A DNA stretch of 32,440 nt. Source: Euryarchaeota archaeon UBA250 (GTDB lineage: Archaea > Thermoplasmatota > Poseidoniia > Poseidoniales > Thalassarchaeaceae). Positions within the stretch are counted from its first letter, which is position 1, and the number at the start of each line of letters is the position of its first letter. The notes beneath the pieces were generated by a model. That model was not told where the DNA came from. It made no database searches and saw only the letters and a list, made by a program, of their open reading frames with translations. A program made the position numbers and the translations under genes. The DNA lies in the NCBI GenBank assembly GCA_002504845.1, contig DATW01000024.1, forward strand, positions 1 to 32,440. The letters run 5' to 3'. Shown here in pieces: positions 16,329-24,859 of this stretch.

Positions 16329-19300
16329 ATGCACTCGAGAAATAGGCCACTCACTACGTCGGGCGCATTGATAATTATCATGCTAATTTCACTGTTCAGC
16401 CCGAGTCATTGGGCAGGTGAAGAGACTTCTGATGAGCTCAATGAGCCGGTACCGATGATGGAGGCAACAAGTCCGGGACACACTGTTTTCGGAGAATATG
16501 TCGGCGCGCATTGGTGCGGCCCTTGCATGAGCAGTGCGTCGCCATCGCTCGATAATCTGAAGACCTCCAATCCAGAAGACTTCACCTACATTTCTTTCTT
16601 CGAATCAGCATCTGGAGGTTGGCCGAGTGATGGCCCAATCAACCGAATGAGCCATGTTACAGCTTCTTCATCCGGATATCCTACATTCTCGTTCGCCGAT
16701 CAACAGTCTGGTGCTTGCTACAAGGTTGGAGCAGGCGGAACAAACTTCTACGATCCAGAATATTCGGCTGGAGGGTGCATGGACCTGTCTTCAAATGATT
16801 TCCAATTAAAATTGACAATGTCTCTGGATTCCACGACCAACGACGTCACTATGACGCTTGAATCGAAGTATGTGGGGGCACAGTCATCCGTAAACGTCTA
16901 CGTTTATGGCGCGGTAACAGAGAAGATTGGGGCTGACTCATACGACAATGGCGTCAAACCACATCACAACTGGAGGTCCTGGCTTCTCGATAGTACAAGT
17001 TCAGGTTTCCAGCAACTCACTCTTGACAAGAATGTTGCAGTCGAGCACACATGGGTCAAATCTGTCAACCTAGTCAGAGCATCATCAGGATATTCCCAAT
17101 GGGAAAATTTCTGGCCAGTATTCGCTTTGATGGACGGCCCCCACACGACATACAACCAGGTATATGCTGCAATCGACCCAGATATGGGGCCACTCGTCGA
17201 TTTAGGCGTATCAAACTTCCAAGCAGATATCGATGGGGGCTACCCAGGACTCATACCGGGGGATTCAGTATCTCTGTCTGCAACAGTTGAGAACAATGGT
17301 GCTGAAGACCACCCGGATGGGGCTGAACTGGTAATATCGTATATGGACGGACTAGATCATGTAGAGATAGAACGCCATGATTTGCCATCCATGTACCCTG
17401 GTCAAACCATCACATTCCAGTCTACATTCGACTCATCAGTACTATCCTCAGTGGCATCAGGAGCAGCCTCTCTCCGGGCAGCTCTCGAAGGCAGCGATTC
17501 AGACAGGGTCGATTTCAATGACAAGAATGAGATTTTCGTTCCATATGATATGCCGCCCATAGCAACCAGGCCAACGACAGTCGATGGCTCCGAAATATAC
17601 CGCGGTGCTTCCCTTGATTTTGAACTATCAGCAATTGCAAATGATGCAGTGGACGACATCACCACCATGACTGCTGAATTTGAGTACAGTCGTTCCGGAC
17701 AAAATGATTGGTCATCTGATTGGACAGATTGGGTTGGCCAGATGGGCGCCGGAGGCAATCTCAAACTGATCCATTCCCTTCTTACGCCACTCGACGCTCC
17801 AACAGGGGACTATGATACGAGGGTCAAATGGACTGATGCACGAGGCCAATCAAGCGAGTGGCTGTCAACCGATTCTGCATTTGTACTGAGGAACGCTATT
17901 CCCCAGGTGATATCTCCCATGGACCCCCTTCATGCTGGCATGCCCACCGTGAAGGTGGAGACGCAGGAGACCATCTCGTTGGAAGGGCTAGTATGGGACG
18001 CCGAGACGTCCATCTCGAACTTGCAAATCGATAGTAACGCACCACAGTTCAGAAGTTGGAACCCTGATGCTGGGTCGGTAACTGTAGAATTTGACCGGAT
18101 AATATACGACTCCACCGGCTCGCCAATTCCGCAGGGCCTGTTCATCACAATAAGCGATGGAGAGGACTCCAATACCGGCACACTACTGTTCAATGTAATC
18201 GAGAATGGGGCGCCAAGATGGTCATCAATATCGCCACAATCGTTCGATGAAGGCGAATCTGCAAGCCTAATCCTCACTCCTTTTCTTTCGGATACCAATG
18301 ACGAAGGTGCACCCTCAAACCCATCTTTACTGAATCTCAACCTGGTGAGCGTCGAACCACAGGAGTTCTTCGATGCGATCATTGTAGGGCATACCCTCTC
18401 TGTGAGTGCTGTGGACGAGGATTTCGTAGGAATAGCCACAGTAACGGTCAGTGCGTCTGATGGAGATCAAACAACCGAGACCGCAGTCACTTTTGTCATA
18501 AACAACATCAATGACGCCCCAAGAATAGATACTAACGGAATCGAGAGTATGGTTGCCAAGGTCGGTAGTACAATGACAGTCTCATTGCCGACGCATGTTT
18601 CGGATGCAGATCATGAATTCAGCGAGTTATGGATCGATGTCGATACATACGATGCCGGCTCTGCAACATATGACTTTGATACTGGCCTGATTACGATGAA
18701 ATGGGATGAAGCCGGGACTGAACTAGTCACCATCACCGCCATTGATCCCATAGGCGAGTCTGTAACCCATATTATTGAGATAGAAGTCGTAGACTCACTG
18801 CCCTTGACATGGGAATCGATAGGCGCCCAGGGGGATATCAGCGCGTCTTTTGACACGATGGACTACTCTACGAACCCTGTAGCCACAGTCACCGAGTTGA
18901 CGAATCATGGCCTCACTAATGTTGAGATTAGATGGCAAGTATGCAATAGTCTGACAGGAGTGTGCACCGACATGGGAGCCGCCTTTGGGTTTAGCCCGTT
19001 CACCGTCCAAGCCAATGAAGGCATCGGACTGAGAGTCGGCGACTACATCGGCCTCACTGTAAACGCCGTAGACTCCTCAGGTTTTGATAGGAAATCCGAG
19101 ATGCTCAAGACATACGCAGTAGAACCTTCTGACACCACTCAAGAGCCAACTGGCGAAGAAAAGCCGAGTAGCGAATCCCCGTCCTCTTCGTTGCCTCTGG
19201 TGGCGGGTGTGGCCGGCGCTCTAGTTCTGATCGGCGCCTCAGCCTTCATGGTCGCCACCCGCCGAAGCGACCCTCAAGCTTCCACATCCGTGTTGGCAGA

Positions 19301-19397
19301 TGCGCCCCTTCCATTGCCGCCCGAGGGGCTCCCAGAGGGGTGGACAATGGAGCAGTGGCAGTACTATGGGCCAGAATACTTGCGCGGAGAACGTTGA
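16329..19397 (+). CDS. Secreted, membrane-anchored multidomain protein with thioredoxin-like CGPC domain
   Basis: This 1022-residue surface protein has an N-terminal signal peptide or anchor (GALIIIMLISLFSPSHWAG). A thioredoxin-like domain follows, with an HWCGPC active site (C63, C66), consistent with extracellular thiol-disulfide chemistry. About 700 residues of beta-rich repeats come next. One ends in NNINDAPRI, the junction typical of cadherin/tandem-95-like Ig-fold repeats, and there are CARDB-like stretches (VDLGVSNFQADIDGGYPGLIPGDSVSL region). Near the end are a low-complexity PSSESPSSS linker, one transmembrane helix (about 955-977) and an ATRR stop-transfer. A short cytoplasmic tail carries GWTMEQWQYYGPEYL (from residue 1004), a motif I associate with Marine Group II surface proteins. 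It is followed 63 bp later by lonB on the same strand. Domain calls are good; substrate is unknown. Confidence 0.82.
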   Translation: MHSRNRPLTTSGALIIIMLISLFSPSHWAGEETSDELNEPVPMMEATSPGHTVFGEYVGAHWCGPCMSSASPSLDNLKTSNPEDFTYISFFESASGGWPSDGPINRMSHVTASSSGYPTFSFADQQSGACYKVGAGGTNFYDPEYSAGGCMDLSSNDFQLKLTMSLDSTTNDVTMTLESKYVGAQSSVNVYVYGAVTEKIGADSYDNGVKPHHNWRSWLLDSTSSGFQQLTLDKNVAVEHTWVKSVNLVRASSGYSQWENFWPVFALMDGPHTTYNQVYAAIDPDMGPLVDLGVSNFQADIDGGYPGLIPGDSVSLSATVENNGAEDHPDGAELVISYMDGLDHVEIERHDLPSMYPGQTITFQSTFDSSVLSSVASGAASLRAALEGSDSDRVDFNDKNEIFVPYDMPPIATRPTTVDGSEIYRGASLDFELSAIANDAVDDITTMTAEFEYSRSGQNDWSSDWTDWVGQMGAGGNLKLIHSLLTPLDAPTGDYDTRVKWTDARGQSSEWLSTDSAFVLRNAIPQVISPMDPLHAGMPTVKVETQETISLEGLVWDAETSISNLQIDSNAPQFRSWNPDAGSVTVEFDRIIYDSTGSPIPQGLFITISDGEDSNTGTLLFNVIENGAPRWSSISPQSFDEGESASLILTPFLSDTNDEGAPSNPSLLNLNLVSVEPQEFFDAIIVGHTLSVSAVDEDFVGIATVTVSASDGDQTTETAVTFVINNINDAPRIDTNGIESMVAKVGSTMTVSLPTHVSDADHEFSELWIDVDTYDAGSATYDFDTGLITMKWDEAGTELVTITAIDPIGESVTHIIEIEVVDSLPLTWESIGAQGDISASFDTMDYSTNPVATVTELTNHGLTNVEIRWQVCNSLTGVCTDMGAAFGFSPFTVQANEGIGLRVGDYIGLTVNAVDSSGFDRKSEMLKTYAVEPSDTTQEPTGEEKPSSESPSSSLPLVAGVAGALVLIGASAFMVATRRSDPQASTSVLADAPLPLPPEGLPEGWTMEQWQYYGPEYLRGER

Positions 19398-19460
19398 ATC
19401 GGGTGGTAACGCACCTTCAAGAAGGACCGGTCAGAGGGAGAATGGAGGAGGCGGCATAGC

Positions 19461-21488
19461 ATGACCGGCAAAGACCCTGTTCCAGATCCGCTAGAAGACT
19501 GGGAAGAAGGCTCAGCATTCGGCGTTTCTGAGGATAAAGATCCCGTCTGCACCGCTCCGGTGGAAGAATGGGTCCTCGACCTTCCGATAGAATCCACTGT
19601 AGATGTGCCCATTCCTGAAAGATTGGTGGACCAGGTAATCGGTCAAGACGCCGCCTCTATTGTAGTTAGAAAAGCCTCAGAGCAGAGACGTCATGTGATT
19701 ATGGTCGGGGAGCCAGGGACGGGCAAGTCGATGTTAGCCCGCTCAATGACCGAGTTCCTTCCTCTCGAACAACTGGAGGACGTCCTCGTTTACCGTAACG
19801 TGGAAGATGAGAATGAGCCGAAGGTAAGGACCGTACCGGCAGGAAGGGGACACAAAATAATCTCAGAACGTAAGGCGGCAATTCGTGCTCAGAGGAAGAA
19901 AACGAATCAGATGCTGCTCTTGATCGCACTTGTGGTAGGTGCAGCATTACTCCTTGCAACAATTCAAACGGGGGACATGCTGACATTCATATTCGGTTCC
20001 TTCCTCTTGATTTTCGGATACTTTTTCCTTAGGACGAGGTTGACTGCTGGCGACGAGTCCAATATCCCAAAGCTGCTGATTAAGCATGAACGCAGTGAAG
20101 AAGCGCCCTTCATAGATGCAACAGGAACATTATCTGGCGCACTTCTCGGCGATGTAAGGCACGACCCCTTCCAGTCTGGTGCTGATTTGGCCACGCCTGC
20201 CCATGAACGCGTCGAGCCAGGGGCCGTACACAGAGCCAACAAGGGAGTTCTGTACATCGATGAGATACGCATGCTCCGGATGGAAGAGCAACAAGCACTC
20301 CTCGTGGCCATGCAGGAGAAGGCGCTCTCGATTAGTGGTCGTTCAGAGAGATCTTCAGGAGCACTGACAAAATCAGAGCCCGTGCCCAGTGACTTCATAC
20401 TCGTCGCAGCGGGTAACTTGGACAGCATTCAACAAATGCACCCCGCACTAAGAAGCCGAATCAGGGGTTACGGATACGAGGTATACGTAAACACCGACAT
20501 GAAGGACACAGAGAGGAACCGGCGTAAATTGGTGCGTTTCGTGGCCCAAGAAGTTCGTAATGAGGCAAAGAGAGATTCGGGCAGATCAATTCCCCATTTC
20601 GACCGCGCAGCGATCGGGATGATTCTCAAAGAAGCCCAGCGTAGAAGCGGTAGGAGAGGCAAGCTTTCTCTCAGGCTGCGTGAACTTGGGGGGCTGATCA
20701 GGATAGCAGGGGACCTTGCATCTGAGGACGGCAGCCCACTCACGACCACGGTACACGTCACCAGGGCGCGTGCAATTGCGAAACCGCTCGAGCAGCAAAT
20801 CGCGGACAGGTACCTAGAGCGCCAGTCCGAGTACGCGATGCTCGTCAATCGAGGCAATAGGATCGGTAGGGTGAACGGCCTTGCGGTTCTGGGCGCGGAC
20901 TCTGGGCTATCGGACTTCTCCGGTGTCGTTCTCCCTGTCGAAGCGATGGTCACGCCCTCGCAAGGGAGAAGTGGGCAAGTTATCGCCACGGGCGGCCTCT
21001 CCGACCTTGCCAAGGAGTCGGTTACGAATATCAGTGCAGTGGTCAAGAAACTGACAGGTAAGGACATCAAGGATTATGACCTCCACGTGCAATTCCCAGG
21101 CACTCACAATGTCGATGGCGATTCAGCATCGATCACTATGGCCACTGCCATAATATCGGCTTTCGAAGGCGTTCCCATCGATCAGAATCTTGCAATGACC
21201 GGATCGCTATCAGTACGCGGCGAGGTCCTGCCAATAGGCGGCGTGTCCGCGAAAATAGAGGCGGCTGTGAAATCTGGAATCGAGAGGGTCATAATACCAA
21301 GGACGAATCTTCAGGACGTTCTAATCGACGAGAAATACGAGTCGATGGTAGAAATCATCTCCGTTGACAGTCTGGATGAAGTTCTAGAACACGCCCTCGT
21401 CGGCGAGCAAGAGAAGGTCAGCCTCGTCGAGAGACTGGCCAAGGTTATCGACACATTCTCTTCGGTATCCGATTCAACACCAGCTTGA
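19461..21488 (+). CDS. lonB: Membrane-anchored ATP-dependent protease LonB
   Basis: This 675-residue archaeal LonB unfolds and degrades proteins at the cytoplasmic face of the membrane. The AAA+ module has Walker A GEPGTGKS (83-90) and Walker B LYIDE (264-268). Between them lie two transmembrane helices (about 151-168 and 173-190), the hallmark of LonB as opposed to LonA. The C-terminal protease domain holds the Ser-Lys dyad: S555 in GDSAS and K598 in GVSAKIEAA, 43 residues apart as in other Lon proteases. It lacks the long N-terminal substrate domain of LonA, as expected. It starts 63 bp after the secreted CGPC protein and 45 bp before an MFS gene, so membrane protein quality control may be coexpressed with surface proteins. 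Confidence 0.97.
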   Translation: MTGKDPVPDPLEDWEEGSAFGVSEDKDPVCTAPVEEWVLDLPIESTVDVPIPERLVDQVIGQDAASIVVRKASEQRRHVIMVGEPGTGKSMLARSMTEFLPLEQLEDVLVYRNVEDENEPKVRTVPAGRGHKIISERKAAIRAQRKKTNQMLLLIALVVGAALLLATIQTGDMLTFIFGSFLLIFGYFFLRTRLTAGDESNIPKLLIKHERSEEAPFIDATGTLSGALLGDVRHDPFQSGADLATPAHERVEPGAVHRANKGVLYIDEIRMLRMEEQQALLVAMQEKALSISGRSERSSGALTKSEPVPSDFILVAAGNLDSIQQMHPALRSRIRGYGYEVYVNTDMKDTERNRRKLVRFVAQEVRNEAKRDSGRSIPHFDRAAIGMILKEAQRRSGRRGKLSLRLRELGGLIRIAGDLASEDGSPLTTTVHVTRARAIAKPLEQQIADRYLERQSEYAMLVNRGNRIGRVNGLAVLGADSGLSDFSGVVLPVEAMVTPSQGRSGQVIATGGLSDLAKESVTNISAVVKKLTGKDIKDYDLHVQFPGTHNVDGDSASITMATAIISAFEGVPIDQNLAMTGSLSVRGEVLPIGGVSAKIEAAVKSGIERVIIPRTNLQDVLIDEKYESMVEIISVDSLDEVLEHALVGEQEKVSLVERLAKVIDTFSSVSDSTPA

Positions 21489-21533
21489 GAGTCAAGCACA
21501 CTCAACTTGAAGACCCTTCCACCCTTCTTGTCG

Positions 21534-22871
21534 ATGATGGCAAGGCCAAATGGCGCAGCACCCCTGACAGTGCTCTTCTTGGTGGTCTTGATCGATATGA
21601 TCGGATTCACTCTCGTGATTCCCTTTCTGACTTACTTTGTACAGGACCTGGCGACAGGTGACGGATTCTCCGACATAGGTGCCCGTGATAGGTGGGTCGG
21701 CATAGTGCTGGCTTCCTACACTCTTGGACAATTCCTGTTCACTCCGCTGCTCGGATCCCTCTCTGATAGGTTCGGACGACGTCCGATACTGATGTTTGGA
21801 TTAGCCTCCAATACGGTTTTTCTGATTGTCTTTGGTCTTGCTTCGACACTGTGGATGGCATTGATTGCCCGCTTTCTTGCTGGAGCCGGCAACGGGAATA
21901 TAGCCGTGACTAAGGCATATATCGGGGATATCAGCGACAGAGAACAGCTGCCAGGTCGAATGGGCATGATCGGAGCCGCTTTCGGACTTGGATTTATGAT
22001 CGGCCCATTTCTTGGCGGGGTGCTAACAGACCCAGCAAAGGTATTCGGCGGACCGTTTGCAACTGAATGGTGGGTCGCCCACCCATATTTCCTGCCTTGT
22101 CTATTCGCAGGAGCCCTCTCTTTCGCATCATTGATGCTGGCTAGTCGAATGCTCCCCGAGAGCCTCCCTGTATCTGAAAGAAAAGCCCAGGCTAAGTCAG
22201 GAGGGTTACGCAGAGTCCTTTCAAACCTGATTGGCGTCAGGGACCTTTCACCTGCTGTAAGAATTCTGATTCTAGTGAACGCCTCTTTCCTATTGGCAAT
22301 AACGATGATGCACGCCACTCTGATTCTATTCACGGCGATGCCAGTAGATAACGGAGGCCTCGGATTCGATGAGATGAGGAACGGCTACATTTTCGCAGTC
22401 GTGGGTCTGATCGGTGTCGTCGTACAAGGTTGGCTGATAAGGCCACTTTCAAAGAGATATGACTCTCGTGCTCTGATGGTGGTAGGGATTATATTGGCTG
22501 CAATTGGTTTGGGCTGGATTCCATACATCACAACGGAAACACAAGTTGTCGGCGTCTTTGTCATAGTATTGATTTCCGCCGGGCACGGGCTATTCGGACC
22601 GACTCAGTCAACGCTGCTCGCCTCGGCGGCCGAAGTGGATGGGATTGAACTTGGAAGGGCCATGGGGGCCCAGGAAGGATTCGGCGCACTGTCTCGAATC
22701 ATTGGCCCTGTTTTTGCAGCATTCATCTGGGCTGAGACAGTCGATGGGACAGGTCTCTGGACATACCATACAGTTTTCAGAGTTGCAGGCCTGATTGCCA
22801 TATTGTCAGTATTGATCCAACTTGGAATCAAGAAGCCCAATACAGATTCGGAGGCGATGAGTGATGGCTAA
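21534..22871 (+). CDS. MFS transporter, TetA/drug:H+ antiporter-like
   Basis: This major facilitator has about 12 helices and 445 residues. The first helix LTVLFLVVLIDMIGFTLVIPF and the loop 2-3 motif GSLSDRFGRRPIL (motif A) are characteristic of the TetA-like drug:H+ antiporter branch. RFLAGAGNGNIAVTKAYIGD matches the motif B and helix 5 region. The ATG at 21534 (MMARPNG) is chosen because the longer in-frame reading needs a TTG at 21507; the next ATG at 21537 is equally possible. The start lies 45 bp after lonB. The stop overlaps the start of the Ntn asparaginase gene by eight bases, so the two are translationally coupled. The exported or imported substrate is unknown; a dipeptide or amino-acid related compound would fit the neighbour. 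Confidence 0.88.
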   Translation: MMARPNGAAPLTVLFLVVLIDMIGFTLVIPFLTYFVQDLATGDGFSDIGARDRWVGIVLASYTLGQFLFTPLLGSLSDRFGRRPILMFGLASNTVFLIVFGLASTLWMALIARFLAGAGNGNIAVTKAYIGDISDREQLPGRMGMIGAAFGLGFMIGPFLGGVLTDPAKVFGGPFATEWWVAHPYFLPCLFAGALSFASLMLASRMLPESLPVSERKAQAKSGGLRRVLSNLIGVRDLSPAVRILILVNASFLLAITMMHATLILFTAMPVDNGGLGFDEMRNGYIFAVVGLIGVVVQGWLIRPLSKRYDSRALMVVGIILAAIGLGWIPYITTETQVVGVFVIVLISAGHGLFGPTQSTLLASAAEVDGIELGRAMGAQEGFGALSRIIGPVFAAFIWAETVDGTGLWTYHTVFRVAGLIAILSVLIQLGIKKPNTDSEAMSDG

Positions 22872-23667
22872 ATTGGCTATAATCGCCCACGGGGGCGCTG
22901 GTGCAGACCCTCTGAAGAAATCGAACATAGAGAAGGCAATTCAGAAGGGCTCATCACTTCTCGAATCAGATGCCTGCGCTGTCGACGCTGCAGTCGAAGC
23001 CTGCGTCATCTTGGAAAATGATCCTGCATTTAACGCAGGAACAGGGAGCGTAACCAGGCTGGACGGTTCGGTATTGGTCGATGCCTCCATTCATGTCAAC
23101 GATGGCCGATTGGGCTTCGTGGCCTCCATGCCAGAGACTCCGAATCCAATAAGAGTAGCAGAAGCTCTGCTTGATGAGGAGATAAATGGCCTAGGAGGGA
23201 CCGGCGCCAGGGAGTGGGCCGATCAGAGAGGCATACTGAGATCAGCCGTAACCCCGAGACCCCCTGGAAAGACCACTTCGGGCGACACCGTGGGTGTGAT
23301 AGCCATGGATTCTGAAGGAGTCATGGTCACAGCAACTAGCACAGGAGGCTGTAGCGATCAGCCCGCGGGACGTATCGGAGACGTCCCTCTCCCGGGATGT
23401 GGTTTCTGGGTGGAGTCTGGTGTCGCGGTCGCTGCAACGGGGATAGGTGAAGCGATAACTCGGGAGATGCTGTCTCACAGAGTTCACGGATGGATCACTC
23501 GAGATGGCATGCTCATGGGGCATGCTTTCGAGAAGGCGATCAAAACACGTTTTGACGAATCGACAGACGTTGGCCTGATTGGAATGACTAGCGATGGTTC
23601 ATGCGTCGCGCGGGCAAATACAAACATGCCATGGGCTAGTTGGAACTCAGACGGCATCAGGGGATGA
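22864..23667 (+). CDS. iaaA: Isoaspartyl peptidase / L-asparaginase, Ntn-hydrolase (plant-type)
   Basis: This Ntn-hydrolase precursor has 267 residues and self-cleaves to expose an N-terminal Thr. The cleavage site is SGDTVGVIA, giving T142 as the nucleophile. Other family marks are the opening AIIAHGGAG, the NAGTGSV region, RIGDVPLPGCGFW (substrate-binding Arg and Gly-Asp) and ATGIGE. Family members cleave beta-aspartyl dipeptides from damaged proteins and hydrolyse asparagine. ATG at 22864 is chosen; it overlaps the MFS stop by eight bases. It is somewhat short for the family, with a compact alpha subunit of 141 residues. It lies near LonB, so peptide recycling is a sensible role, though this is inference. 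Confidence 0.9.
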   Translation: MAKLAIIAHGGAGADPLKKSNIEKAIQKGSSLLESDACAVDAAVEACVILENDPAFNAGTGSVTRLDGSVLVDASIHVNDGRLGFVASMPETPNPIRVAEALLDEEINGLGGTGAREWADQRGILRSAVTPRPPGKTTSGDTVGVIAMDSEGVMVTATSTGGCSDQPAGRIGDVPLPGCGFWVESGVAVAATGIGEAITREMLSHRVHGWITRDGMLMGHAFEKAIKTRFDESTDVGLIGMTSDGSCVARANTNMPWASWNSDGIRG

Positions 23668-23711
23668 GATTAAGCCAAGTCCCTTGGTGGGACGGCTGCG
23701 TGGTGAGCCTG

Positions 23712-23987
23712 ATGACAGACATCGAGACCAAGATTCAGCAAATAGCCACAGTACTCGAGCAGCTTGAAGACACACAAGTTCCGAGGAACATACGAAACTC
23801 AGTGAAGGACGCCGTGGATAAGTGGCTGCTCAACGAATCGAAGGACATGGACGTCCGTCTTGGCATGACTGCTTCGATGCTGGACGAGATATTCAACGAT
23901 GCTAATTTACCCATACACTACGGGCCGCTTTGCCTCCAAATCCAGACAACTCTCGAGATACTGCTGAACGAAGTCCGCCAAGGGTAG
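23712..23987 (+). CDS. UPF0147 family protein
   Basis: This 91-residue, all-helical acidic protein matches the archaeal UPF0147 family: IQQIATVLEQLEDTQVPRNIRN, then VKDAVDKWLL, GMTASMLDEIFNDANLP and a conserved end LQIQTTLEILLNEV. The family has no established function. The ATG at 23712 gives the usual family length. An in-frame GTG at 23703 is possible, and the longer reading from 23640 would run back into the asparaginase gene. It follows that gene by 44 bp on the same strand. Its TAG directly abuts the convergent LysE-family stop, leaving no intergenic base. Confidence 0.9.
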   Translation: MTDIETKIQQIATVLEQLEDTQVPRNIRNSVKDAVDKWLLNESKDMDVRLGMTASMLDEIFNDANLPIHYGPLCLQIQTTLEILLNEVRQG

Positions 23988-24596
23988 TCACCCCAGCCAT
24001 ATTCCCATTGCTACCAGTAGCATGGTAATCCCGACTCCGGCATCGATCCACTGCCAAGTCCGGGGTTCCGATATCCTGTGAGAAATCGAGCGAGCCCCGA
24101 ACCCTAGTGAGAAGAAAAACACGAATGACGCAAGCGCAGCCCCGGCTGCAAATGCCACACGTTGCTCGCCTTCCAATCCAGCCGCACCTCCACCGATTAG
24201 CAGCAGAGTATCCAGGTACACGTGAGGATTAAGCCAAGTGAAGCCCATTGTAAGCACAGAAACCTTGAATGCGGATTCCGAATACTCTGGGGAATTGATA
24301 TCAAGGCCACTGGAACCAGTATAAGCAGCTCGAAATCGAGTTAATGCATACACCACCAAGAATGCCACCGCTGCAATCTCGAGGATATCCGTATTGCCGC
24401 TCTGTGAAACCAATTCACCTACAACGAAGACGCCGAGTATGATCAGTACCGCATCGGAAATCGAACAAATTGAACATACGAGTAGGACGTGTCTGCCGGA
24501 GAGCCCCTGCCTAAGCACGAATGCATTCTGCGCACCTATGGCCAGAATAAGTGAGAGGGATAGTGCGAATCCAGTCAGTGCATGGGCGAGGAGCAA
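23988..24596 (-). CDS. LysE/ArgO family amino-acid exporter
   Basis: This 202-residue inner-membrane exporter has six predicted helices. The first-helix motif LILAIGAQNAFVLRQGL and the second-half motif TMGFTWLNPHVYLDT are near-perfect matches to the LysE/ArgO branch, which exports basic amino acids (lysine, arginine and analogues). The two repeats are each about 100 residues, as in the family. The ATG at 24596 lies one base after the eL40 stop, so it is probably cotranscribed with the ribosomal protein gene. The 3' end abuts UPF0147. The link to eL40 may only reflect compaction. Confidence 0.92.
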   Translation of the reverse strand: MLLAHALTGFALSLSLILAIGAQNAFVLRQGLSGRHVLLVCSICSISDAVLIILGVFVVGELVSQSGNTDILEIAAVAFLVVYALTRFRAAYTGSSGLDINSPEYSESAFKVSVLTMGFTWLNPHVYLDTLLLIGGGAAGLEGEQRVAFAAGAALASFVFFFSLGFGARSISHRISEPRTWQWIDAGVGITMLLVAMGIWLG

Positions 24597-24597
24597 C

Positions 24598-24753
24598 TCA
24601 GCTCGCCCTTCTCTCTACAGCCTTCTGCCGCAGTCCGGTATACCCGCACTTCCTGCATACCTTGACGCGATATCCTCGGTGCGTGGCCGAGCAACGCATA
24701 CAGATCAACTTCCTTAGAAGCCGCTTCTCTGCCTCGGGGAATCGCTGTGCCAT
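24598..24753 (-). CDS. rpl40e: 50S ribosomal protein L40e (eL40)
   Basis: This 51-residue gene is easily overlooked because it is so short. Its protein starts MAQRFPEAEKRLLRKLICMRC and continues to CRKCGYTGLR and a basic end. The four cysteines form two CxxC pairs (CMRC and CRKC) separated by 14 residues, the zinc finger of archaeal eL40. The opening PEAEKRL and the closing GLRxKAxER are conserved in the family. It is a zinc-binding protein of the large ribosomal subunit. The ATG at 24753 has an ATTATG TATA-like box about 26-31 nt upstream. The stop is one base before the LysE start. Longer readings on this strand are in another frame and unrelated. Confidence 0.93.
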   Translation of the reverse strand: MAQRFPEAEKRLLRKLICMRCSATHRGYRVKVCRKCGYTGLRQKAVERRAS

Positions 24754-24859
24754 GGAGGCGAGCCACCCAACCCCCCTTCATAATCCATTCCCAAAAGAGC
24801 CGTTGGGGTTTGAATGGCGTTAATGCCGCAACCAATGAGTTCATACACCCTCGTCAAAG

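Noticed and set aside
24575..24844. 89-residue minus-strand frame covering eL40
   Set aside because: The neighbouring frame encodes a complete eL40 with its zinc cysteines, so this one is a shadow.
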